DNA of 12,908 nt from the NCBI GenBank assembly GCA_002421475.1, contig DIJW01000027.1:1-12908 (forward strand), in the 5' to 3' direction. The stretch's first letter is position 1. Each line of letters starts with the position of its first letter. The notes beneath the pieces were generated by a model. It did not search any database. It was not told where the DNA came from and saw nothing but the letters and a program-made list of their open reading frames with translations. The DNA is from Thiomicrospira sp. UBA5634. GTDB taxonomy: Bacteria; Pseudomonadota; Gammaproteobacteria; Thiomicrospirales; Thiomicrospiraceae. The position numbers and the translations under genes are program-made. This document shows, in pieces, positions 6,502 to 12,892 of this stretch.

Positions 6502-6750
6502 TCAACCTTCTAAATCAGCTAGTACCTGCTTAATACAAGCATCTGCTTCTTTTTTTGTTTCAAAACTATTTAAAAGATAAAAAACACCGTTAGATTCAAC
6601 CTTAACGTCAAACTCTTCGCCTTCGCGATAAAAAATACGATCAATTTTTGAGATATGAATCCAGCTGACTTCACTGTAAGCAGTTACTGAACGATTTTCT
6701 CGTACCTCTAACCAAGAACACTTACTGAAAGTGTCATTATACTGTGTCAT
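6502..6750 (-). CDS. Hypothetical small protein, 82 residues, overlapping the preceding gene
   Basis: Family not recognised. Probable beta strands (SVTAYSEVSWIHIS, DRIFYREGEEFDVKVESNGVFYLL) are followed by a C-terminal helix (ETKKEADACIKQVLADLEG). That gives a small strand-rich protein with one long helix, soluble, with two Cys. The ATG at 6748-6750 has GGGGG eight bases upstream and lies inside the last codons of the preceding gene: the reading frames overlap by 14 bases, a sign of translational coupling. Both genes are AT-leaning and follow the Type IIG restriction-modification gene on the same strand, but no sequence feature links their function to it. Confidence 0.65.
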   Translation of the reverse strand: MTQYNDTFSKCSWLEVRENRSVTAYSEVSWIHISKIDRIFYREGEEFDVKVESNGVFYLLNSFETKKEADACIKQVLADLEG

Positions 6751-7009
6751 TCACAAATCCCCCTTCCCAAATATTCAACTTCATAGAAGTTGCATGAAAA
6801 AGTTTTGCTTCCCCATCATGCTCAACAATAAATTTTGTTTCTCCATAACTCGGCACATCAGGTTGCTCAAGCACGATTTGAATAGTGGAGCTTACGTGAC
6901 TTGGTTGCCATGCAGTTAATCCATGTGGTAATGGAACCTCAATAATTTCAGGACGAACCTTTTCGATTCTACATGCAACTTTTTGATTATTTACTAAAAT
7001 GGTACTCAT
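6737..7009 (-). CDS. Hypothetical small protein, 90 residues, first of an overlapping pair
   Basis: Family not recognised. It starts MSTILVNNQKVACRIEK, has a PEIIEVPLPHGLTAW segment, alternating strands (STIQIVLEQP, ETKFIVEHDGEAKLFHA) and ends SMKLNIWEGGFVNDTV. It appears soluble and beta-rich, with no signal peptide. The frame extends to 7108, but the ATG at 7007-7009 with GGGAG six bases upstream is the clear start. A TAAAAT at 7023-7028 could be a -10 box without a good -35. The stop overlaps the next gene by 14 bases. The gap to the restriction-modification gene is 126 bp with no evident terminator, so read-through from that gene is possible. Confidence 0.65.
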   Translation of the reverse strand: MSTILVNNQKVACRIEKVRPEIIEVPLPHGLTAWQPSHVSSTIQIVLEQPDVPSYGETKFIVEHDGEAKLFHATSMKLNIWEGGFVNDTV

Positions 7010-7015
7010 GTTTAA

Positions 7016-7020
7016 CTCCC
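7016..7020 (-). promoter_or_regulatory. Shine-Dalgarno fixing the start of the 6737-7009 gene
   Basis: GGGAG on the minus strand with a six-base spacer to the ATG at 7007-7009; it selects this start over the frame extension up to 7108. Confidence 0.65.
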
Positions 7021-7135
7021 TTATTTTAAAGTCCGAGTTTAGTCTAACTGAACTACAAGAACTAAAAATGGGTGACTTTCCGAAAAAATAACTCAATAAA
7101 ATCAACACGTAAAATAGATTAACTCTACTCTAGGG

Positions 7136-10100
7136 TCATAAAAATTCCTCAACCAATTCAATTTCTGCTGGAGTCAATTGATACAACTGATACACAAATT
7201 GATTCATTTCTTGCTCTGTATCATGCATATCAATACTCAGCTTTTCTAGTTCACTGTCGAGCTTATTGATCTGTTGGATTAGGCTGGCGTTGTGGGTGGT
7301 TTTTAGGTTTAGCAGGTGACCCACCAGTTTTTCGGCGGTGACGCTGGGGGTGATATTGGTGGTGCGAAGGGTTTGTCGCCATTGCGGCACGATTAAGGCC
7401 GCTTCCTCATCGCTGATGTATTGGGTGATGACGTCGGAGCCGTTGGCCGTTAGAGTCAGTTCGCCGTCTTGGTATTGCACGACTAGCTTGGTTTTGGCGT
7501 TGAGTAGGCTGGCAAGCGGTTGCAGGTTTTTGTCCAACACTTTTTGCGCCTGTTGTTTTGCCCATTCGGTGAGCTCCTTGCCTTTTAAGCCGCTGGCTTT
7601 GGCTTGGTCGGTTTTTTGAAGGTCGTTGATGGGCTGAATATCCGCCCAAAGCCATTCCATGCCTTTGGGTTCGGCGAGCATTTGGCTGGAGGCGAGGCGT
7701 TTGTCGAATTGGCCGAGTTTATCGCGGTATTCGGAATGCAAGTTTTGCAAGGTTTGCGCCAGTTCGCCAATCTGCGCTTTTTGCTGGTCGTTGGCATTGG
7801 GAATCGGCAAAGGGGCTATAAATTGTTTATTGGCTTCAAAATAACCGCCCTCTTTTGGCTTCGCAATTCGCTGAAACACAAAGTTAGCAACTGGGGCATT
7901 CATAATCCCCAGTAAAAACCATCCTTCATCTGGCTGAGTCGGGAAAATTCCATTAACGCGCACATTATTTAAAAAGCAAGTAGCGTTATCGTCGTAGGAC
8001 AATCTGAGAGAAGGCACTGTTTGTGCAACGATTAATTTATTGTGCTCTTGCTTATCAAGATTTTGATTACGTCCGAACTGATACCAAGCATCGTTATTAA
8101 ACTTTCCACTTTCACGTGCGCGTAAAAATGCCTCATGTGTGTGTAAATACGCCCAGCCTTGCGGAAACTGAGTTTGCATTTGTTGTTGGGTAAATAGTTT
8201 CGGCGTGTAGCCACTGAGATCATAAGGAAATAGCAAATAGGTTTCGGTGATCGGTTGTTGATAACGCTTGGCCTCTGTACCGGAAATCAGCGGTTTCATT
8301 AAGTCGTCTTCGATTTCAATTTCCTGCGGATTTTGTTTATCCGCATGGGAAATATAACGCCCATCTGCGACTTTGGTGAGGTGGTAAATGCTATCTGCAC
8401 TTGTAATCAAACCTTGAAAAATCGCTTTTGTTAGCGTTTGATCATCCAGCCTCAAACATTCCGCATTTAATCGCTCAACAAGCTTTCTTTCTGCTTCCGG
8501 CATAAACTGCCAGGCCTGGTTGGGGTCGAGTTGGTTATAGGGCAAAGGCGTGATGTCATCCCAATGCAGGCCTGCTAAATCGTCCGCGCCTTGCGGGGCA
8601 AAATGCAGTTTGATGCCGTCATTCGCTTGGCCGGTAAAAAACTGTAGCGCGGTATAGGTAATGGCTTCGTCAAAGATTTGGTAGCTTTTGAAGTCAATCC
8701 AGCGATCCATTTGTTGGGTTTGGTGCAAGAAGGCTCTTAGCCCTGCGCCATATTCATTCACCGCCCAAACACTCGGCGCGATAAAACCCATGCGCCCTTT
8801 TGGGTTAATCAGTTGCACGGATTGTTCAAAAAACGGTAAATAAATATCGTAGTTGCCGGTTTGGGTACTGCGGAATTTCGGAAGGTGCTTTTCAATCATT
8901 TGACCATTTTCGTCTGCCAGTGTTTCAGTTTTAGTGGCCTTTACCCAGTATTCAATCGCTTCCGGCGCGACCTTTTTCATGTTTTGCAGTTTGATGTATG
9001 GCGGATTGCCGATAATCACATCAAAGCCGCCGTTGGCGAATACGTCTTGAAACGCTTGGGCGTAGCTAAACGGGTTGATTTTGTCGAGTTGGGCTTCGCT
9101 AAGTTCTGGCAAGGTGGTTTGAATATCCCAATCGACCAAACTATTACCGCAAAAGATATTGTTATCCAACGAGGATAAGGGTTGGCCGGGCATGACAGTG
9201 TGTAACCAAAGCGCGAGTTTGGTGATTTCAACCGATTCGGGGTTAATGTCCACGCCGTAGAGGTTTTTGGAGAGAATATCGCGGTACACCTGCCCCACAT
9301 CAAACAGCCCGCCCTGCTTAAATTCGTAGCTGATGCGGGCTTTTTCTTTGCCGATGGCTTCGTGTTCTTTTAATAGGCGTTTTAACGCTTGAATTAAAAA
9401 CGCGCCACTACCGCAAGCGGGGTCAAGCACTTTGATTTCGCTGATGCGGGCTTCGTAAGTTTCCAGCGCGTCAAAATAGCTTTTAGCGCGGGATTTTTTG
9501 ACGGCGAATTTGGCGTCTTTGGTGTGGGCGGCATCAATGTCTTGGTCGGTTAAGTCGCTGTAGGCTTCAAAGCCAAGTTCGGTTTGCAGTTCGCGCAAAC
9601 GTAAACCAAGAGTTTGTTCAACCACGTATTCGGTGACCCATTCGGGGGTGTAGTACACGCCGTCGGTTTTGCGTTTGCTGAGTTTCATCAACGATTCTTC
9701 GTTGGCCGCTTCGGCTTCCATGATTTCGAGGTCGGTGATGGATTGCTCGAAAATACGCCCAAGGGTGTAAAGGCCGATGGTACGTTCGCCGCCGTCTTCG
9801 ATACCGAAATTGTAGTTGGCGGAAAAATACAGCAAGGTGTGTTTTTGGCTTTTCATCGCCTGTTCACTCGCGCCTTGCATCGGCGTGAAAAACACGTTGT
9901 TGGGAATAAACAGGTTTTCTAAATCGTCATCGGCGGCAAATAGTCCGCCGTTGAATTTATTGATGCTGTGATTCCACAAAATGCCGCCAAGGCGCATGGT
10001 TTTAAACAATCGCGACACTTTTTCTTCGTAAAAGTCGTTGGCATCGGGATTGTAGCGTGTGTCTTGACTACCTTCGACCATTAAATCGCGCAGTAGATTC

Positions 10101-11059
10101 ACCGGATATTCGAGGTGTGCGCCCATGTCTTCACAGAACATCACAAACAACAATCGGTCGAGCAATTTTTGGGTGAGGCGCACGAGTTTAGCCGGTTGGT
10201 AGTGGTCGGCATTGGCTTTGACAAGCGTTTTAAATAAGGCTTCGCGGTAGGCGCGATATTCAAAATAAAAGGTTTTTTCAAGGGTTTTTTCTTGGATTTG
10301 CTGGGCGTTGAGCAGTTTGAGCAACGGCGATTCGTTACCACGATTAAGCAGCATATCGGCTTGAAACAGGGTTTTGAATAAAAAGCGTTGTTGTCGCGCC
10401 TGTTCTGTTTCGGCCAGCAGGCTGAGCGATTGCTCTTTCATGGTTTTGGGTTTAAGAATAAAGCGTTGGTATTGCCCCGGCATTTTGGCTTTCCAATACA
10501 AACGGAATTCGTTCATATCGGTCACAATGCCCCATGTGGGCTGGATTTTTTCGTGGCCGTAAGGGGCATATTGCAAGCGAGCGAAATGCAGGTAATCAGC
10601 GCATTGTTGCACCGGCGAACGGTCGTTGTCTTTGCGGTTTTGCTTGTCGTCGAGGCCGGAACGAATATCCTTAAACTCGCACAACACTTGCGGGGTTTCA
10701 GGATGATCTTGCAGTGCAAACCAACCAAGGGCTAAATCCGCATAACCTTTGCCGCCGCGCTGTCCTGCGTTGTTAATAGGAAACTGCGGATAGAGGGTGA
10801 AGCCTTGTTGTTTGTGTTGTTCGCCAGAACCGATGTACTGCCAGAGTTCGACAAAAAAGAGTTGCACAAAACGCCCTTCAGCGGCGGTTTCTTTTTGAAA
10901 GTCTTTTTCAGCCCAATGAGTTAGTTTTTCGCGCAGTGTTTCGTCTTCGCCGTTGGCGCAGTAGGTTTCGTAGTCTTTTGCCCAATAGGACATTAAAAAC
11001 GCGGGGCTGAATAGGTTTTGTTGTTGTTCGGTTTGCAAGGCGTTAGTTTTAGTTTTCAT
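7136..11059 (-). CDS. Type IIG restriction-modification enzyme (fused nuclease, adenine methyltransferase and target recognition)
   Basis: 1307-residue single-chain enzyme expected to methylate adenine in, and cut near, a short asymmetric site. The N-terminal region has a PD-(D/E)xK-like set: E61, D108 in GYADLALG and E128-F129-K130 in LCEFKD. A helical connector follows (~200-460). The N6-adenine methyltransferase begins with GVYYTPEWVTEYVV (467-480). It contains SAM motif I DPACGSGAFL (546-555), NLYGVDINPESVEI (599-612) and catalytic NPPY (685-688). Residues ~850-1095 look like the target-recognition part, closing with GGYFEANKQFIAPLPIPN (1071-1088), typical of the Eco57I-like group. A coiled coil follows (~1240-1290). 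The gene is complete, with a modest purine-rich site (GACGAGC) before the ATG. No separate specificity or methylase gene is present, so it should act alone. A methyltransferase-only variant is unlikely given the EFK motif. Confidence 0.88.
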   Translation of the reverse strand: MKTKTNALQTEQQQNLFSPAFLMSYWAKDYETYCANGEDETLREKLTHWAEKDFQKETAAEGRFVQLFFVELWQYIGSGEQHKQQGFTLYPQFPINNAGQRGGKGYADLALGWFALQDHPETPQVLCEFKDIRSGLDDKQNRKDNDRSPVQQCADYLHFARLQYAPYGHEKIQPTWGIVTDMNEFRLYWKAKMPGQYQRFILKPKTMKEQSLSLLAETEQARQQRFLFKTLFQADMLLNRGNESPLLKLLNAQQIQEKTLEKTFYFEYRAYREALFKTLVKANADHYQPAKLVRLTQKLLDRLLFVMFCEDMGAHLEYPVNLLRDLMVEGSQDTRYNPDANDFYEEKVSRLFKTMRLGGILWNHSINKFNGGLFAADDDLENLFIPNNVFFTPMQGASEQAMKSQKHTLLYFSANYNFGIEDGGERTIGLYTLGRIFEQSITDLEIMEAEAANEESLMKLSKRKTDGVYYTPEWVTEYVVEQTLGLRLRELQTELGFEAYSDLTDQDIDAAHTKDAKFAVKKSRAKSYFDALETYEARISEIKVLDPACGSGAFLIQALKRLLKEHEAIGKEKARISYEFKQGGLFDVGQVYRDILSKNLYGVDINPESVEITKLALWLHTVMPGQPLSSLDNNIFCGNSLVDWDIQTTLPELSEAQLDKINPFSYAQAFQDVFANGGFDVIIGNPPYIKLQNMKKVAPEAIEYWVKATKTETLADENGQMIEKHLPKFRSTQTGNYDIYLPFFEQSVQLINPKGRMGFIAPSVWAVNEYGAGLRAFLHQTQQMDRWIDFKSYQIFDEAITYTALQFFTGQANDGIKLHFAPQGADDLAGLHWDDITPLPYNQLDPNQAWQFMPEAERKLVERLNAECLRLDDQTLTKAIFQGLITSADSIYHLTKVADGRYISHADKQNPQEIEIEDDLMKPLISGTEAKRYQQPITETYLLFPYDLSGYTPKLFTQQQMQTQFPQGWAYLHTHEAFLRARESGKFNNDAWYQFGRNQNLDKQEHNKLIVAQTVPSLRLSYDDNATCFLNNVRVNGIFPTQPDEGWFLLGIMNAPVANFVFQRIAKPKEGGYFEANKQFIAPLPIPNANDQQKAQIGELAQTLQNLHSEYRDKLGQFDKRLASSQMLAEPKGMEWLWADIQPINDLQKTDQAKASGLKGKELTEWAKQQAQKVLDKNLQPLASLLNAKTKLVVQYQDGELTLTANGSDVITQYISDEEAALIVPQWRQTLRTTNITPSVTAEKLVGHLLNLKTTHNASLIQQINKLDSELEKLSIDMHDTEQEMNQFVYQLYQLTPAEIELVEEFL
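8510..8519. repeat. CCAGGCCTGG palindrome inside the Type IIG gene
   Basis: Exact copy, read AAC CAG GCC TGG as Asn-Gln-Ala-Trp at residues 847-850, near the start of the target-recognition region. It has the same Gln-Ala-Trp frame as the copies in hrpA and the DUF3087 gene. Confidence 0.85.
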
Positions 11060-11107
11060 GCTCGTCTTTTTGTCGTCTTTTTTTGGTATTTAATGGAAAA
11101 CTTTTGC

Positions 11108-11136
11108 AATATACTTCAATTAAAGCGTGACATCAC
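11108..11136 (-). promoter_or_regulatory. Candidate promoter of the Type IIG gene with an inverted repeat at the -35
   Basis: On the minus strand TATATT (11108-11113) could be the -10, with GTGATG 17 bases upstream as a poor -35. A small inverted repeat (GTGA, two bases, TCAC; 11127-11136) overlaps that -35 and could be an operator. The predicted transcript start lies about 45 bases before the ATG. Only the -10 is convincing. Confidence 0.35.
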
Positions 11137-11201
11137 AGCACATTTACTTAAAGAGTGTTGGCTATTATTAAAGCTTTTACCGTAAATAACAAGTGAGATG
11201 A

Positions 11202-11217
11202 CCACCAGGCCTGGTGG
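11202..11217. repeat. CCAGGCCTGG palindrome upstream of the Type IIG gene (16-bp form)
   Basis: CCACCAGGCCTGGTGG, a perfect 16-bp palindrome with the exact 10-bp core at 11205-11214. It is intergenic, about 145 bp upstream of the Type IIG start. No T run follows it on either strand, so it does not look like a terminator. Confidence 0.85.
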
Positions 11218-11245
11218 GGCTTGTTGGTTTCATTTGTATTGATTT

Positions 11246-11273
11246 GAAGATACTTCACTGCGTTCAGCATGAC
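11246..11273. repeat. Dispersed-repeat-like element (TGAACGCAGTGAAG type)
   Basis: On the minus strand the stretch runs GTCATGCTGAACGCAGTGAA and ends GTATCTTC. It resembles a short imperfect-hairpin repeat of the form GTCAT-CTGA-CG-AGTGAAG-ATC that I recall as common between genes of many bacteria. The ends ATGCT and AGTAT can pair with one G-U. I infer from resemblance that it is a dispersed element; only one copy is in this window. Confidence 0.45.
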
Positions 11274-11298
11274 TGATTTGTAAACATTAACAATTATT

Positions 11299-11324
11299 GT
11301 AGGTCGGACTAAAGTCCGACCTAC
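11299..11324. repeat. REP-like perfect hairpin GTAGGTCGGACT/AGTCCGACCTAC
   Basis: Two 12-base arms around an AA loop, perfectly complementary. The arm sequence is close to the GTAGGTCGG-type REP hairpins seen between genes in many gammaproteobacteria. No RAYT transposase gene is in the window. It lies between the two same-strand genes gltX and Type IIG, downstream of the gltX terminator. Confidence 0.6.
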
Positions 11325-11329
11325 TTTTG

Positions 11330-11365
11330 AATCACCAGCGTTCAAATCACCACGATTCAAATCGC
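11330..11365. repeat. Short tandem repeat, 15-bp unit
   Basis: AATCACCAGCGTTCA (11330-11344), AATCACCACGATTCA (11345-11359; 12 of 15 identical) and a third partial unit AATCGC. It fills the space between the REP-like hairpin and the gltX terminator. No function is evident. Confidence 0.4.
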
Positions 11366-11371
11366 AGAAAC

Positions 11372-11403
11372 AAAAAAGCCCGGTTATGAAGTCATAACCA
11401 GGC
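11372..11403 (-). terminator. gltX rho-independent terminator
   Basis: On the minus strand the stem runs GGCCTGGTTATGA (from 11404), loop CT, TCATAACC, a C/A mismatch, then GGC, followed by TTTTTTG. Inner eight-base arms are at 11382-11389 and 11392-11399. It starts about 31 bases after the gltX stop. One arm of the stem overlaps a CCAGGCCTGG copy (11398-11407), so the repeat is part of the terminator. Confidence 0.85.
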
Positions 11404-11407
11404 CTGG
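11398..11407. repeat. CCAGGCCTGG palindrome at the gltX terminator
   Basis: Exact copy, 12-bp form ACCAGGCCTGGT (11397-11408). Its left half forms part of the gltX terminator stem. It is 193 bp from the copy at 11205. Confidence 0.85.
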
Positions 11408-11434
11408 TGGTCGTAATGCAAAATGTTTTGAAAC

Positions 11435-12838
11435 TTAGCCGCGCGCGGCGATATAGTCCAACGCCATTTGCAAACGCATTAAACAACGCTCTTTACCGAT
11501 GAGTTCGGCGGTGGCGTCGATTGATGGCGATTGACCGCCGCCGGTGATGGCGACACGCAATGGCATACCGACTTTACCCATACCTAAACTGAGTTCTGCC
11601 GCTGCTTGTTGAATCGCTTCGTGAATCGGTGCAGCTTGCCAATCAGTTAAATCGGCAAACTTTTGCAGGAGCAACGCCAAAGGTTGTGCCGCACCTGCAA
11701 CTAGGTGTTTTTGCGCCGCACTGGCTTCAAACTCGGTGAAGTCGTTATAGAAATACACCGCGCCATCGGCCATCTCAATCAGGGTTTTGGCACGTTCGCG
11801 CAATAAATCGGCAACTTTTTCTAGCGATGGCCCTTGGCTTAAATCACAGCCGCGTTCGGTCATAAAATGCGACAAGTGGCGCGCTAAATGTTCCGCCGGC
11901 GCGTTTTGAATGTGTTGTTGATTCACCCACACGCATTTTTCGTCGTTAAAGGTTGACGGCGCGGCATTGACCGCTTCTAAGTTAAACGCTTCCACCATTT
12001 GGTCGATGCTGAAAATCTCTTGATCGCCGTGCGACCAACCTAAACGAATCAAATAGTTAAGCAACGCTTCCGGTAAATAACCTTCTTCTTTATATTGCAA
12101 CACGCTGACCGCGCCATGACGTTTAGACAAACGCGCGCCGTCCGGCCCTAACACCATCGGAATGTGCGAATACTGCGGAATCGGTGCGCCGAGCGCTTTT
12201 AAGATATTTATTTGGCGCGGCGTGTTATTCAGATGATCGTCACCGCGAATAACGTGGGTAATACCCATATCCCAATCGTCCACCACTACCGATAAGTTAT
12301 AGGTCGGCACGCCGTCAGAACGCGCGATAATCAAATCGTCGATTTCAGTATTGCGAATAATCACTTGGCCTTTCACCAAATCGTTAATCACCACTTCGCC
12401 ATCCAGCGGGTTTTTAAACCGCACGACAGGTTTTACACCGGCCGGTGGTGTGCCTTTGAAATCACGATAACGTCCGTCATAACGCGGTTTTTCGCCGTTG
12501 GCACGTTGTTGTTCGCGCATTTCGTCGAGTTCTTCCGGCGTGGCGTAACAGTAATAAGCATCGCCTTGATCAATCAATTGTTGAATCACGGCTTTGTAGC
12601 GGTCGAAATGATGGGTCTGATAAAACGGCCCTTTGTCGTAATCTAAACCAAGCCACGCCATGCCTTCTAAAATGGCATTCACCGATTCTTGGGTCGAGCG
12701 TTCTAAATCCGTGTCTTCGATGCGCAAAATAAATTCGCCGCCCATTTTGCGAGCGTATAACCAAGAAAATAAGGCGGTACGAACACCACCAATGTGCAAA
12801 TAGCCGGTTGGGCTGGGCGCAAATCGAGTACGGATCAC
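11435..12838 (-). CDS. gltX: Glutamyl-tRNA synthetase
   Basis: Class I aminoacyl-tRNA synthetase that charges tRNA-Glu with glutamate. 467 residues, the normal length. [16 protein letters not shown] (3-18) holds the HIGH-type motif, and IEDTD (40-44) is part of the glutamate/ATP site. [14 protein letters not shown] (196-209) and the KMSKS-type loop RLSKR (236-240) follow, then a helical anticodon-binding C-terminus. The E. coli zinc site is not conserved: the CYC segment reads C97-Y-A and the later Cys/His positions are Tyr/Asp, so this is probably a zinc-free form. The start is the GTG at 12836-12838, since homology begins there and AGGAG lies six bases upstream; the frame remains open to 12895 but that stretch matches nothing in the family. 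A TATAAT lies ~45 bases upstream, and a terminator follows. Confidence 0.96.
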   Translation of the reverse strand: MIRTRFAPSPTGYLHIGGVRTALFSWLYARKMGGEFILRIEDTDLERSTQESVNAILEGMAWLGLDYDKGPFYQTHHFDRYKAVIQQLIDQGDAYYCYATPEELDEMREQQRANGEKPRYDGRYRDFKGTPPAGVKPVVRFKNPLDGEVVINDLVKGQVIIRNTEIDDLIIARSDGVPTYNLSVVVDDWDMGITHVIRGDDHLNNTPRQINILKALGAPIPQYSHIPMVLGPDGARLSKRHGAVSVLQYKEEGYLPEALLNYLIRLGWSHGDQEIFSIDQMVEAFNLEAVNAAPSTFNDEKCVWVNQQHIQNAPAEHLARHLSHFMTERGCDLSQGPSLEKVADLLRERAKTLIEMADGAVYFYNDFTEFEASAAQKHLVAGAAQPLALLLQKFADLTDWQAAPIHEAIQQAAAELSLGMGKVGMPLRVAITGGGQSPSIDATAELIGKERCLMRLQMALDYIAARG

Positions 12839-12844
12839 TAGAGG

Positions 12845-12849
12845 CTCCT
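12845..12849 (-). promoter_or_regulatory. gltX Shine-Dalgarno supporting the GTG start
   Basis: AGGAG on the minus strand with a six-base spacer to the GTG at 12836-12838. It decides for the 467-residue product over a 486-residue reading. Confidence 0.75.
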
Positions 12850-12883
12850 GAAATACAAAAATAGCTAAAAAAGTAAGGAGGGA

Positions 12884-12889
12884 ATTATA
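12884..12889 (-). promoter_or_regulatory. gltX promoter -10 box
   Basis: A perfect TATAAT on the minus strand, about 45 bases before the GTG. The -35 would fall at or past the window edge (about 12907 onward) and cannot be read. The CCAGGCCTGG palindrome sits between the two boxes, in the spacer. Confidence 0.55.
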
Positions 12890-12892
12890 CAA

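Noticed and set aside
8510..8519. Idea that CCAGGCCTGG is the recognition site of the Type IIG enzyme
   Set aside because: Type IIG enzymes normally recognise asymmetric 5-7 bp sites, and restriction targets tend to be avoided in a genome rather than enriched.
8566..8575. GCAGGCCTGC palindrome 47 bp from a CCAGGCCTGG copy
   Set aside because: It shares AGGCCT but differs at both ends and is read in another frame (Ala-Gly-Leu-His). A single occurrence in GC-richer coding DNA is not enough to count it as a family member.
7338..10735. Several 60-115 codon open frames on both strands within the Type IIG gene
   Set aside because: Shadows of a 1307-codon gene with motifs throughout; no ribosome sites or recognisable products.
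7136..11059. Assignment as BREX PglX or a DISARM methylase
   Set aside because: The enzyme has its own EFK-type nuclease motif, and none of the partner genes of those systems (brxC, pglZ, drmA, drmB) is nearby.
11246..11365. CRISPR array
   Set aside because: The repeats are a hairpin, an unrelated element and 15-bp direct tandem units without spacers; no cas gene is present.
11148..11486. Open frame of 112 codons on the minus strand across the gltX 3' end and spacer
   Set aside because: It overlaps gltX, the terminator and the repeats, has no ribosome site and the product looks unlike any protein.
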